Source of the DNA: an uncultured Mycoplasmatota bacterium
Lineage (GTDB): Bacteria > Bacillota_I > Bacilli_A > RF39 > UBA660
Length of the DNA: 64,000 bases
Assembly: GCA_900548695.1 (NCBI GenBank)
Contig: URLC01000003.1
Coordinates: 62,001-126,000 of the forward strand
Reading direction: 5' to 3'
The notes beneath the pieces are model-generated. The model was not told the origin of the DNA and made no database searches. It saw only the letters and a list, made by a program, of their open reading frames with translations. The translations under genes were made by a program, and so were the position numbers. Below are positions 17,511 through 26,295 of the stretch, piece by piece; the stretch's first letter is position 1; each line of letters starts with the position of its first letter.

Positions 17511-18011
17511 TCTTAATGGTAATGTAAAGTTTATTAAAAAGTAGATAAATAGTAAAATTGCAGGTGTTAAAGTGATGGTCCAAAATCCTCTTTTAGTTAA
17601 TAGATAATCAATGATAGTGCCAAGATACGGTATTAGAGACTTATATTTGCCAATAATACAACTACTATCTATGTTTTCGATTGTTCCGTCGCTTCTTTTT
17701 AAAGAATATATCTTTTTATTATTACTAGTAGTCATAGCTGCTACCTCATTTGTTTGGATAGAGGTTTTATCATTTATTAAAGTCATATAGGATATTATAT
17801 CTTTTTCTTTGATGTTTTTTTCTTTAGTGTCTACTAGCACTAAATCACCAGTTACTATTTTGGGCTCTAATATATTGGTTTCTACTTTTACTAGTGCAGT
17901 GTTTCCAAACTGAATTAAGCCTTGGCTATTTTTACTATTTGATAAGATTAAAACACTACAAGCTATTCCAATAATGATAATGTAAGTTGTGAAGATTATT
18001 TTTTTTAGCAT
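17499..18011 (-). CDS. Degenerate S26 signal peptidase paralogue (SipW-like fold, catalytic residues lost)
   Basis: The 170-residue protein has the SipW-type layout: an N-terminal helix, a beta domain and two C-terminal hydrophobic segments. The segment ILEPKIVTGDLVLVDTKEK aligns with the S-M-x-P-x(4)-GDLV region, but Ser is replaced (Ile47, with Asn46 next to it). The THR catalytic block reads QTNEV (Asn88). Both dyad positions are therefore lost, so peptidase activity is unlikely. It may be a partner or regulator of the active enzymes at 23014 and 38452, or a substrate-binding remnant. The downstream Pro-rich repeat gene is a separate unit. Confidence 0.65.
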   Translation of the reverse strand: MLKKIIFTTYIIIIGIACSVLILSNSKNSQGLIQFGNTALVKVETNILEPKIVTGDLVLVDTKEKNIKEKDIISYMTLINDKTSIQTNEVAAMTTSNNKKIYSLKRSDGTIENIDSSCIIGKYKSLIPYLGTIIDYLLTKRGFWTITLTPAILLFIYFLINFTLPLRKRP

Positions 18012-18016
18012 CTTTT

Positions 18017-18041
18017 AAAGAAAAAAAGCTTAACGCTTTTT
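18017..18041 (-). terminator. Terminator after the Pro-rich repeat gene
   Basis: A short hairpin (AAGC / GCTT core extended by A-T pairs) is followed by TTTTTTT on the minus strand, directly after the stop at 18040. Confidence 0.55.
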
Positions 18042-18975
18042 ATTGTCCTATATTAATTTGATCATTTGCTGTTGGTGTTACTTGTGGTGTAATCATCGTT
18101 GGTTCAGGTGTAGGTGTTTGTACTACTTGTTGTTGTCCTACTAGATTAGAAATTGGAATAGATTGTGTATTTTCCAACGGATTTGCTCCACCATAAATTT
18201 GGTGTTGTTGTTCATTGATATTAATTCCAGGTGTTGCAGGATTTGCTCCACCATAGATTACTGGTTCAGGTGTTGCTTGCACTGTGGCAATTGGCTCTAC
18301 TGTTGGTATTACTGCCACTTGTGCTGGAGCCATTGGCTCTACTGTTGGCATTACTGTCTCTTGTGTTGGTGCAATTGGCTCTACTGTTGGCATTACTGTC
18401 TCTTGCGCTGGTGCAATTGGCTCTACTGTTGGTATTACTGTCTCTTGTGTTGGTGCAATTGGCTCTACTGTTGGTGTAGGCATTCCTTGCATTGGAGAAA
18501 TTGGTTCTACCGCTGGTGTAGACATTCCTTGCATTGGAGGAACTGGTTCTACTGTTGGTGTAGGCATTCCTTGCATTGGAGAAACTGGTTCTACTGTTGG
18601 TGTAGGCATTCCTTGCATTGGAGGAACTGAATCTACTCCTGGTCTAGGCATTCCCATATTATTATTTATATTGATGTCAGTTGGTTGTTGAACTGCTGGA
18701 GCCGGAATATCCATAATAGTTCCGCCTGTCATTGCTGGAGAATTCATTTCTGGAACTCCCCCATTTACTGTCGTATTGGCAGCAGGTACGGCTTGAGCGG
18801 CTCCATCTATTGGGGCTGGTGCTGATTGTGTTGTGTCTTGAGATGCCATAGCTATTTCTTTCTTTTTCTTTCCAGATGTTGCAACTAAAATAATTAGTGC
18901 GATAACTAATAATAAAATTCCTCCTGATATTAATAATCCTGGTATAGATGTCAACCATTCTAAACTAAATTCCAT
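18040..18975 (-). CDS. Membrane-anchored Pro/Thr/Glu-rich repeat protein
   Basis: The 311-residue protein starts at MEFSLEWLTS, set by AGAGGGAG about 11 bases upstream; a longer frame lacks a site. One transmembrane helix (LLISGGILLLVIALIILVAT, residues about 14-33) is followed by a KKKK stop-transfer motif. The tail is then Ala/Pro/Thr-rich and holds eight 14-residue repeats (consensus PMQGMPTPTVEPIA or PAQETVMPTVEPIA) at residues 119-230. The positive residues after the helix suggest the repeat tail is cytoplasmic unless inserted the other way. The C-terminus has two IYGGANP motifs. No known domain. Confidence 0.7.
   Translation of the reverse strand: MEFSLEWLTSIPGLLISGGILLLVIALIILVATSGKKKKEIAMASQDTTQSAPAPIDGAAQAVPAANTTVNGGVPEMNSPAMTGGTIMDIPAPAVQQPTDININNNMGMPRPGVDSVPPMQGMPTPTVEPVSPMQGMPTPTVEPVPPMQGMSTPAVEPISPMQGMPTPTVEPIAPTQETVIPTVEPIAPAQETVMPTVEPIAPTQETVMPTVEPMAPAQVAVIPTVEPIATVQATPEPVIYGGANPATPGININEQQHQIYGGANPLENTQSIPISNLVGQQQVVQTPTPEPTMITPQVTPTANDQINIGQ
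18286..18621 (-). repeat. Tandem 42-bp repeats, eight units
   Basis: Eight in-frame 42-bp units encode the 14-residue Pro-rich repeats of the gene at 18040. Four units are of the PMQGMPTPTVEP type and four of the PxQETVxPTVEP type, suggesting two rounds of duplication. Copy number changes would keep the frame. Confidence 0.85.
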
Positions 18976-19052
18976 ATATATATCGACTCCCTCTACTTTT
19001 ATTCTAATATTATGATAACAAAAAATATTTGCAATTGCAAACATTTTAGTTA

Positions 19053-19721
19053 TTATACATATTTTGACACTGTAAATGTTGTCCAATGATCAATTTTTGG
19101 TGGAATTAGATTGAAACTTAAGAGTTTTTTTGTCGTTGGATGGATAAACTCTAAATGATAAGCATATAAGGCAATTTGTGTTTTATCTTGTTTTCCATAG
19201 CGTTGATCACCACATAATGGATGATTATGATATGCAAATTGCACTCTTATTTGGTGATGTCTTCCTGTTTTTAAATCTATTTTTACTAATGTGGTATTTT
19301 TTTCTTTATTTCTTTTTAAAACATGATAATTTAATATGGCTTCTTTACCATCTTTATTTACCATACTGTTACCGTTAGCTAAGCGTTTAATTTTATCAAT
19401 ATATGTTCCTTCTGCTTCTTCCATTATGCCATTTACAACAGCTAGGTATTCTTTTTTTAACTGATGATTTTTGATTTGAACTGATAGCCGTGATGCTGCT
19501 TTTGATGTTTTAGCAAAAACCATAATACCACCAACTGGGCGATCTAATCTATGGACTAATCCAACATAAACATTACCTGGTTTTTGGTATTTTTCTTTTA
19601 TATATTCTTTTACTAAAGTCAATAGATCTATATCTTTCGTATTATCACTTTGACTTAACATATTCATAGGTTTTTCGACTACCAATATATGATTATCTTC
19701 ATAAAGAATATTAATTTTCAT
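19053..19721 (-). CDS. RluA-family pseudouridine synthase
   Basis: It isomerises uridines in rRNA or tRNA. The RluA signature is LVHRLDRPVGGIMVFAKT, with the catalytic Asp in HRLD. LKTGRHHQIRVQFAYHNHPLCGD is the second family motif. At 223 residues without an S4 domain it is a compact RluA type like those of the YjbO/RluD-related group. The start at 19721 overlaps the end of the upstream methyltransferase by 11 bases, so the two RNA-modifying enzymes are probably coupled. The target site is unknown. Confidence 0.88.
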   Translation of the reverse strand: MKINILYEDNHILVVEKPMNMLSQSDNTKDIDLLTLVKEYIKEKYQKPGNVYVGLVHRLDRPVGGIMVFAKTSKAASRLSVQIKNHQLKKEYLAVVNGIMEEAEGTYIDKIKRLANGNSMVNKDGKEAILNYHVLKRNKEKNTTLVKIDLKTGRHHQIRVQFAYHNHPLCGDQRYGKQDKTQIALYAYHLEFIHPTTKKLLSFNLIPPKIDHWTTFTVSKYV

Positions 19722-20589
19722 CTTCTTTTTCCCATCTTCCATAGATTCCACATGGTAAAATTAAATTACTTTCAGTTTCTGGCAAGCCAATTTCTCCACA
19801 ACTTATTTTTCCATGTTTTTTCTTATCAACAGTTAATGTTAAAATATTTTTTAAAACTGTTGACGATAAGCCGGTAGTATAAGAATTAATTAGAAAAAAT
19901 AATGGATCATCACTTAATATTTGCGTACAAATTTCCACTAGATAGTTTAGATTCTTTTCAATGTCCCAAACTTCTTTATTAGCTCCTCGTCCATAACTAG
20001 GTGGATCCATGATGATAGCATCGTATGTATTGCCACGTCTAATTTCCCGTTTTACAAATTTGATTACATCATCCACAAGATAACGAATTTCGGCATTTTC
20101 ATAACCACTGGCTTTTACGTTTTCTTTACACCAATCTACCATACCACGAGATGCATCAACATGTGTTACAGCAGCACCTGCTGAAAGACAAGCAACTGTT
20201 GCGCCTCCAGTATAAGCAAAAAGATTTAAGACTTTAACTTTGCGCTTTTCTTTTTTTATCTTATCCATCATAAAATCCCAATTAATTGCTTGTTCTGGGA
20301 ATAATCCTGTGTGTTTAAAGCCCATTTGTTTGATATTAAAAGTTAAATTTTTATAATTTATTTGCCAAGATGTTGGCATTGGTTTTAAGTTTTCCCAATT
20401 GCCTCCACCTTTATTACTTCTATGATAAACAGCATGAATTAAATTATGATATTTTTCATATAAGTCACCTTTATCCCAAATTACTTGAGGATCTGGTCGT
20501 AGTAAATAAATATCCTTCCAGCGTTCTAATTTTTGTCCACGTGATGTAGCGATTAACTCATAGTCTTCCCAAGATGTTGTTGTGTTCAT
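19711..20589 (-). CDS. Class I SAM-dependent rRNA methyltransferase (RlmI/RlmK-like)
   Basis: It probably methylates a base in 23S rRNA. The SAM motif I is VLNLFAYTGGATVACLSAGA, followed by VTHVDASRGMVDWCKEN and the catalytic block DAIIMDPPSYGRG (DPPSY, as in RlmI/RlmK-type C5 or N-methyltransferases). The start at 20589 is placed after AGAGGTGATTTT; the longer frame has no site. It lies in front of an RluA-type synthase, an RNA-modification pair. Confidence 0.85.
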   Translation of the reverse strand: MNTTTSWEDYELIATSRGQKLERWKDIYLLRPDPQVIWDKGDLYEKYHNLIHAVYHRSNKGGGNWENLKPMPTSWQINYKNLTFNIKQMGFKHTGLFPEQAINWDFMMDKIKKEKRKVKVLNLFAYTGGATVACLSAGAAVTHVDASRGMVDWCKENVKASGYENAEIRYLVDDVIKFVKREIRRGNTYDAIIMDPPSYGRGANKEVWDIEKNLNYLVEICTQILSDDPLFFLINSYTTGLSSTVLKNILTLTVDKKKHGKISCGEIGLPETESNLILPCGIYGRWEKEDEN

Positions 20590-20672
20590 AAAATCACCTC
20601 TTCTGTTGCTATTATAACAAATTTTTTTCAAATAATAAAAGACATTCTGTAGTTAGAGTGCCTTTTTTTACT

Positions 20673-21503
20673 TTAATTTATAGTAAATTCTTTACCATAA
20701 GTTGTAATTAATAAGTTTGGTCCATAATATAAAATTTTATTTTGATAATATTTCGTCAAAGTTTCGTCTTTTTTCATTTTATATTGGCATTTAATATCAG
20801 CATACATATTACATTCTTTCGCATTTGTTGCTTGCATACGATATATGGCTGTTTTTGTTTTTATATAAGTACTACTACTTTCACCGGCATAATTAAAGTC
20901 TATTATTTCGCCGTATTTTTTACCATAAACTGGTGTTTTGGAAGCCAAAGTATATGGGGTATTATAATCTTGTCTTGTGACTTTATATTCATAAACTATA
21001 CCATCATCTTCTAATACATAATAACTTCCCGCATTAGCATCTACTGTTATTACTTTTTTTACTTTTTCATTTCCTAGTAATATAGTGTATAGTTGGTAAC
21101 TACTATCGTTTGCGGTTACTTCAGTTAACGCTGTTGAATTATTATTTCCTGGGGCGTAATAAAATTTGTTATCTTCACCTTTTAAAATTTTGTCATCCAT
21201 ATAAGCAGTTATTTTTATTGAAAAATCTATTTTCTTACAATTTTCTTCACTTGCATATGGTTGAGATAATGAAAGTTCATATAAAGAACCATTTTCAGTA
21301 ATAGCAAAACTACTATTAGTGAATAAAATTTTATCAGGAGAATCTATCTTATCACTCACTGGCATTAAAGCATTACAGGTAAATTCATTAGAAGATAGAT
21401 TAAATCCTGCATGTCTTATGTCTCTTGTTACGTTGCCATCACATCCAGTTAATAATAAAGTTACTAGAGCTATTCCTGCTAAAAGAAAAAACTTTTTTTT
21501 CAT
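20673..21503 (-). CDS. Lipoprotein of unknown function
   Basis: A signal peptide ends in the lipobox LLTGC (Cys21), so the protein should be lipid-anchored on the outer face. The remaining 255 residues contain repeated Tyr-rich strand-like segments (SSFAITENGSLYEL, SYYVLEDDGIVYEY, TKTAIYRMQ). They are reminiscent of a small beta-propeller or repeated sheet, each unit reporting a short value-like loop. No known domain recognised. Start supported by AAGGATG. Single-gene unit. Confidence 0.75.
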   Translation of the reverse strand: MKKKFFLLAGIALVTLLLTGCDGNVTRDIRHAGFNLSSNEFTCNALMPVSDKIDSPDKILFTNSSFAITENGSLYELSLSQPYASEENCKKIDFSIKITAYMDDKILKGEDNKFYYAPGNNNSTALTEVTANDSSYQLYTILLGNEKVKKVITVDANAGSYYVLEDDGIVYEYKVTRQDYNTPYTLASKTPVYGKKYGEIIDFNYAGESSSTYIKTKTAIYRMQATNAKECNMYADIKCQYKMKKDETLTKYYQNKILYYGPNLLITTYGKEFTIN

Positions 21504-21649
21504 ATGTTCACATCCTTATATTATGAATATATCATATCTATCATATTTTCCAAAATAATTTTTATATTTGTTTTTGTTCTTGACACTTCTTGGTCTTTTT
21601 TATTTTATCTTTTTATGATAGAATCAGTTATATAAGGTAGGTGTCTTTA

Positions 21650-22249
21650 ATGACTAGAAAGAAAGATTTACGATTTATTATCTTTTTTGTAGTAATTGCT
21701 AGTTTTTGTTTGCTTTATTTGTTTCAGTCTTCCTATGCGAAGTATCGAAAACAAATCAATGGACAAGTTCAATCTAGTATTGCGAATTGGAATATTAAAG
21801 TCAATGGTGAAGATATAGCTAATAAAAAAACTTTAGAGGGACAAATAATTCCGGTTTTTGCAGGTGGAGAAAATAGTGCTTCTGGAGTTATTGCTCCCGG
21901 AGTTGAAGGATATTATACTATTACTATTGATGCTAGTGATGTTGATGTTTCTTTTCGATTGACTGTTCATTCTGATGTTTCATCAGAATCTAGTATCACT
22001 GATTTAAAAACTCTAACTTATTCTATAAATCCAACTAGTACTACTGAAGAGAAGTTGACTTACTCTCCAGATACTGGAATAGTTCAAGATATTCCTAGAA
22101 ACAGTAAAAAATTTGTGATTAGAGTTTATCTAAAGTGGGATGATGATACTGGTAGTATGGATAATAGTGCCGATACTGATGTGGCTTTAGATGATAATAG
22201 TCAAGCTTTGATGAATGTTAAGATACACTTTAGTCAATTAAATTCATAA
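21650..22249 (+). CDS. TasA/camelysin-like exported protein (SipW-type substrate)
   Basis: This plus-strand gene encodes 199 residues: a basic start, a hydrophobic helix (FIIFFVVIASFCLLYLFQS) and SYAKYRKQINGQVQSSIANWNIKVNG. The last is the usual N-terminal pattern of camelysin/TasA-like proteins (signal, Y-x-K-Y, then A-x-W-x-I). A beta-sandwich-like body follows. It is a clear paralogue of the protein at 28996 (shared IANWNIK/IADWNIK, APG/SPG-x-x-G-x-x-TITID, KWDD/KWED). Start chosen at ATG 21650, eight bases after AAGGTAGG. It converges on the minus-strand operon across a shared terminator. Confidence 0.7.
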   Translation: MTRKKDLRFIIFFVVIASFCLLYLFQSSYAKYRKQINGQVQSSIANWNIKVNGEDIANKKTLEGQIIPVFAGGENSASGVIAPGVEGYYTITIDASDVDVSFRLTVHSDVSSESSITDLKTLTYSINPTSTTEEKLTYSPDTGIVQDIPRNSKKFVIRVYLKWDDDTGSMDNSADTDVALDDNSQALMNVKIHFSQLNS

Positions 22250-22290
22250 AAAATAAAACCTCCAGCAATACTTAAAGGTTTTATTTTTTT
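22248..22290. terminator. Bidirectional terminator between convergent surface-protein genes
   Basis: AAAATAAAACCT / AGGTTTTATTTT with T-runs on both strands ends the plus-strand gene (21650) and the minus-strand operon (27360 to 22281). Confidence 0.85.
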
Positions 22291-23039
22291 TGACTAACTT
22301 CTAATTTTATTTTCATAGAAACACAGCTTTTTTTATTTATACTTGTGTATTCCCCACAAGCCTGACCAAAGAAACTATCAGCATCATCTTTTTCCACATA
22401 AATACCAGTATTAATCTTATCATTAAAATTATCTTCAGTTACTGTGTTATCCACTTGATAACTAGTACCATTATAGGTATAGTAATATACGCTAGGATCA
22501 TATCTATATAACGAATTTACTTGATAATATTTATTTTGGGCTTCATATTCCCAATTAGCATCGATATCGAAGTTAGCTGATTGATCAATGTCAATGTCTT
22601 TTTTATCTGTAGTGATAGTTATTTGAAAAGGAAAGTCATTTTTTAACTTTTCTTCGATTTCTTCAGTTGATAGTTCTGTATAAATTGGTTGTCCTAATAC
22701 TTCAACTTGATTAATTTCATAGTTAAACTCAGCATCTACATCACTAGAATTCATAATTTTTAAATTTTTATTAAATGGAAGCATACCTGGTCTCATATCA
22801 TTTATATCTACACTGATATCTTTAACAATGCTATTTTGATCTAAGAATTTTACTTCCCAAGAAACAACACTTCCCTTTAAAGATACGTCAGCTTTGGTAA
22901 TATATACAAACCAAGCAAATGTATTAATACTTAGAAGTATCCCTAATAGTAATATACTTCTAATAATTACGATTTTTCTTTTTTTCTTGCTTACTACTTG
23001 TTCTTCTGAAGAGTTATATGATTTCCTCTTTTTCTTCAT
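22281..23039 (-). CDS. SipW-type surface protein, last gene of the AAA+ operon
   Basis: 252 residues: a strongly basic N-terminus (MKKKRKSY..KKKRK), one hydrophobic helix (IIRSILLLGILLSINTFAWF) and then VYITKADVSLKGSVVSWEVKF, the camelysin-like mature start. The body is Asp/Tyr-rich and ends GQACGEYTSINKKSCVSMKIKLEV with two Cys. It overlaps the active signal peptidase gene by 26 bases, so enzyme and probable substrate are translated together. It was placed in the TasA/camelysin group by N-terminal pattern and context only. Confidence 0.6.
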   Translation of the reverse strand: MKKKRKSYNSSEEQVVSKKKRKIVIIRSILLLGILLSINTFAWFVYITKADVSLKGSVVSWEVKFLDQNSIVKDISVDINDMRPGMLPFNKNLKIMNSSDVDAEFNYEINQVEVLGQPIYTELSTEEIEEKLKNDFPFQITITTDKKDIDIDQSANFDIDANWEYEAQNKYYQVNSLYRYDPSVYYYTYNGTSYQVDNTVTEDNFNDKINTGIYVEKDDADSFFGQACGEYTSINKKSCVSMKIKLEVSQKK

Positions 23040-23604
23040 GGCCCTCTACCTTCTTTTTTTCTTGTTTTATTTCAGTTACAGTATCTGCAATTTCTAAGAA
23101 TATTACGATTACTAATGGAAGAAAAATAAGAAAGAAAAATCCATATTGATTTTTTACTATGTGGTTTATTAGAGTAATCACCGGTATTTTTCCTATTACT
23201 TTTCCGTAAATTTGATTTTTTTCAATACTAGGGTCTTCGGTAGTGGCATTAATTCCTTTGGTGATGTATTTCTTTTTACCATTTTCCGTTTTTATATCAA
23301 TAATCCTATGGGTTACTATTTTTCCATTAACATCATACCTATTACCTAAGTATGTAATGTCATCACCCACCTTTAACTCGTCGATATTAACTTCTTTGAC
23401 TGCCAATACATCATTAATATTATATTTAGGAATCATACTGCCTGTTGCAACACTGAAAATACGATAACCGAAAATACTATTATTCCCTGATAATCTCTGT
23501 GCAATAATAAACACTATATAAATTGTTAGAACTGTAAATATTAAAAACTTTATCATTTTATATGGGACTTGAAAATATTTACTATCTAGTATTTTTCTTA
23601 ACAT
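23014..23604 (-). CDS. SipW-like signal peptidase I (S26B), active-site dyad intact
   Basis: The 196-residue enzyme has an N-terminal helix, FSVATGSMIPKY with nucleophile Ser56, and KIVTHRII with His99, the Ser/His dyad that distinguishes SipW/archaeal-type enzymes from Ser/Lys bacterial ones. A C-terminal helix and charged tail follow. SipW enzymes remove signal peptides from fibre-forming TasA/camelysin proteins. The ATG at 23604 overlaps the DUF2357-like stop (TAATG) with GGAGGAG upstream. Located between the AAA+ module and a probable substrate. Confidence 0.88.
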   Translation of the reverse strand: MLRKILDSKYFQVPYKMIKFLIFTVLTIYIVFIIAQRLSGNNSIFGYRIFSVATGSMIPKYNINDVLAVKEVNIDELKVGDDITYLGNRYDVNGKIVTHRIIDIKTENGKKKYITKGINATTEDPSIEKNQIYGKVIGKIPVITLINHIVKNQYGFFFLIFLPLVIVIFLEIADTVTEIKQEKKKVEGHEEKEEII

Positions 23605-24725
23605 TATTTTGTCTCCTCCAATAAATTCCATATTTTTTCGTAATTTTTTTGTTCTAACTCTAACTTTTCTAATAATAATTTTCTGATTTTCTTTTTCTTT
23701 TCTTCATTAGTTCTTTTGATTAACTTTAATTGTTTATCAAACAATTCTTTAATACTTGCTTCCGTAATTTCGTAGTTACTATCTAAAATATTTTCAATAA
23801 TTCTATTAAGCATTTGTGATAATAGTTTTTTTTCTGTTACTTCTTTACTTTTTTGGTCTAAAGTTTTATTAGCTAAATATAAACTTAGAAAAGCTTTCGT
23901 ATATTCTTTTTTTAGGGTACTTTCATCATAGTAGTCTTTATGCTCTTTTTCATTTATATTTTTATTTTCATAAGTCTGAATATAGTTCCATAAAGCTTCT
24001 GCTTCTTGAAAGTTTGGGTTTTTTAAGATAACATTTGTTTTTCTAATTGGAGAACGAACGGGTGGCACGTGCAGTTTAGCTAGCGTTTGCATAAGTTCTG
24101 TTCCGGTAAATCCATCTAGTTGCATTTTTATTCTTTTTAATCTATCCGCAACGGATTCTTTATTATCTTTGGCTTTATTATCTAGCTTGGCTTCATTTCT
24201 TGAGGTTATTTCTAAAGATATTTCTACTTCTTCTGTTCCTACTATTGTATTGGCTTCATATTTTAAGTCTTTTTTATCTCTAAAGTATGAATAATCTCCA
24301 GTTTCACTGCTTCGCTTTTCAAAGAAATTTCTAGTGTTATTAATTAGCGTAAATACAAATCTATTTTCATAGGTATCTAAACTTTCTTCTTTATTTATAT
24401 TTAAAATCTTTGATGGCTTTACATCACCATTATCTTCTATTTTTTGAATGTAGTTTGTGTGTTGAGTCAAGTGAATAATACTTTCAACAGTTACTTTTTT
24501 TGATTTTTCTACTTGAACTACTTCTTCTTCGTTGACAATAAATCGTTTAGGGTTTCTTAAAATATTATCTAAGTAAGGAAGAGTTTCATCAATCATATCT
24601 ATCCATTCATAGTCATATTCTTTTTTCTCGTAGTCTTTTTTGACAGATAAAATGGCATTGGTGTTATTTATGAAGATATCACTACTGATAGTTTCTTCTA
24701 AAAGTTCTATTTCATCTTTATCCAT
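23604..24725 (-). CDS. DUF2357-like protein (McrB partner type) without a visible nuclease domain
   Basis: The 373-residue protein has a block ESLDTYENRFVFTLINN near residue 112, which resembles the DUF2357 signature found in partners of McrB-type AAA+ ATPases. Such partners often carry a C-terminal PD-(D/E)xK nuclease, but here the C-terminal third is a charged helical region (EKKLLSQML..EEKKKKIRKLLLEKLELEQK) with no D..ExK pattern. It lies between the AAA+ gene and the signal peptidase with tight spacing and a strong AAGGAGGAG site. A scaffold or regulator of the AAA+ protein is inferred. Confidence 0.55.
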   Translation of the reverse strand: MDKDEIELLEETISSDIFINNTNAILSVKKDYEKKEYDYEWIDMIDETLPYLDNILRNPKRFIVNEEEVVQVEKSKKVTVESIIHLTQHTNYIQKIEDNGDVKPSKILNINKEESLDTYENRFVFTLINNTRNFFEKRSSETGDYSYFRDKKDLKYEANTIVGTEEVEISLEITSRNEAKLDNKAKDNKESVADRLKRIKMQLDGFTGTELMQTLAKLHVPPVRSPIRKTNVILKNPNFQEAEALWNYIQTYENKNINEKEHKDYYDESTLKKEYTKAFLSLYLANKTLDQKSKEVTEKKLLSQMLNRIIENILDSNYEITEASIKELFDKQLKLIKRTNEEKKKKIRKLLLEKLELEQKNYEKIWNLLEETK

Positions 24726-24748
24726 AGATTCTCCTCCTTATCTTTTTC

Positions 24749-26293
24749 CTATACTAATTTCTTTAAGCGTAATAAGTAGTCTTTACATTCATTAAAATGT
24801 TCTTTTCCAAAGGATTTATTTAAATAATCAATGAAACCGTCAATTTCATCTCTAATATAAGCTAAATTTAATTGTTCAAATTTTCTTAAGATTTTTCTTG
24901 CGATATAATAGTCGACTCCATCCACTTCTGTACCACCACATTCTACATAGGTTGCGACAAAGTCACGCATTTGTTTTACGATACGGTTACCAAAGGCAAT
25001 ACGGAAATGTTTTATTACATAGTCATCCATATCATTGATTTTTCGTTCCATGTCTTCTGATAGTGGATGTTTTTGTTTTGCTTCAGCAAATAGGCCTTCT
25101 AAGTAAGAACTATTGATGTTCATAGCCTCGGTATCTATTGGTGTAAATACTTGTCCTTTATCGTTAATATCAATTGGCATAGCACGGTCATATACTTTAT
25201 CTGTTACAGCAAAAGTAGAATCGTCGTTATTGATTGTACCAATATACCACATGTTACCAGGAATTTGTAATTTACCATTTCTTAATTTTTTAGGATCATT
25301 ATCCCAACTACTTGGTACTAATTCGATGACCCATTCATCTCGACTTGGCATTTCTAGAATAGACAACATCTCGGCAAAGTAATATTCGACACGAGCAATA
25401 TTCATTTCATCTAGTACAGTTACATAAACATCATCGGTGTAACCAGCTATATACATTCCTTTTAAGACATCTGTTTCATTGAATTTTTTAGTAAACTCAT
25501 TAAAGTAACCAAATAATTCAGTACGATCTCTCCAGGATGGCTGAACTGATGCAATGATTGCATCGCGTTTAATAAATTTTCCCCATGCATAAGCAAGAGA
25601 TGTTTTTCCGGTACCAGAAATACCTTGTAAAATTACTAATTTCGTAGCTGATAAGGAAGAAATAAATAAACGAATCATATTGGTTGTATAATATAGTTTT
25701 AATTTGGATGCAGCAAAGTTTCTAAAATGTTCTACTAACTCTTCTAGAGTAAAAGTGTTATTGTAGTTTTGCACTTTGTAGTCCATATATTGTAAATCAA
25801 TAGCATGCAATTTAGAAAAACGATAATTACCGTCATCATCTAATTTTTCTACATCGTCTTGTTTGTCTTTATTTTCTTCTTCACTTAAAATTTCTGCTTC
25901 TTCATTTGGCTTTAAGCCTAATTGAGAAACTTTCATAGCTAAAATTTCTTCTTTTTCTTTTACTAAGCTAGCAACTTTTTTATTTAATTCTCCAATTTCA
26001 GATAACATAGATTCTTGCTCTACTAAAGTTTTTCTAAAGCGAATATATTTTCTAATAATTAACCAACCTAATGCAAGAATTAAACCCAATAGAAGGAGTA
26101 AGACAATGATTGCAATTACTACTAATATCCACTCTGCTACCTTGAAGTCATTTTTATAAAATTGAATAATATATAAGTATTCACTAACATTAAACATTTG
26201 GGCAAAGCCAGATACTATTCCCTTGCCAATTGTGAATAATCCATTAAAAAATACTGACATAAATTCGTATAGAAATCTTACAAATGTACTCAT
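24749..26293 (-). CDS. Membrane-anchored McrB-like AAA+ ATPase
   Basis: The N-terminus has a hydrophobic stretch and a clear transmembrane helix (VAEWILVVIAIIVLLLLLGL, residues about 52-80), then a coiled coil (about 90-120) and an acidic linker. The AAA+ domain has Walker A LQGISGTGKTS near residue 224, Walker B VTVLDEMNIARVEYYF near 289 and sensor 1 IGTINNDDST near 350, the pattern of the McrB/MoxR-like clade. A C-terminal helical lid follows. It starts two bases after the 354-residue gene and precedes the DUF2357-like gene. Membrane anchoring and context argue against DNA restriction. Confidence 0.85.
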   Translation of the reverse strand: MSTFVRFLYEFMSVFFNGLFTIGKGIVSGFAQMFNVSEYLYIIQFYKNDFKVAEWILVVIAIIVLLLLLGLILALGWLIIRKYIRFRKTLVEQESMLSEIGELNKKVASLVKEKEEILAMKVSQLGLKPNEEAEILSEEENKDKQDDVEKLDDDGNYRFSKLHAIDLQYMDYKVQNYNNTFTLEELVEHFRNFAASKLKLYYTTNMIRLFISSLSATKLVILQGISGTGKTSLAYAWGKFIKRDAIIASVQPSWRDRTELFGYFNEFTKKFNETDVLKGMYIAGYTDDVYVTVLDEMNIARVEYYFAEMLSILEMPSRDEWVIELVPSSWDNDPKKLRNGKLQIPGNMWYIGTINNDDSTFAVTDKVYDRAMPIDINDKGQVFTPIDTEAMNINSSYLEGLFAEAKQKHPLSEDMERKINDMDDYVIKHFRIAFGNRIVKQMRDFVATYVECGGTEVDGVDYYIARKILRKFEQLNLAYIRDEIDGFIDYLNKSFGKEHFNECKDYLLRLKKLV

Positions 26294-26295
26294 AT

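Noticed and set aside
17427..17583. Longer N-terminus for the GT4 gene (52 extra residues)
   Set aside because: The extension covers the upstream terminator, has no ribosome site, and does not resemble a glycosyltransferase start.
18286..18621. CRISPR-like array
   Set aside because: Units are directly adjacent without unique spacers and keep an open reading frame; no cas genes.
18163..18691. Long plus-strand ORFs opposite the Pro-rich repeat gene
   Set aside because: They are Cys/Trp/Leu- or Gly/Ile-rich shadows of the 42-bp repeat; no promoter or ribosome site.
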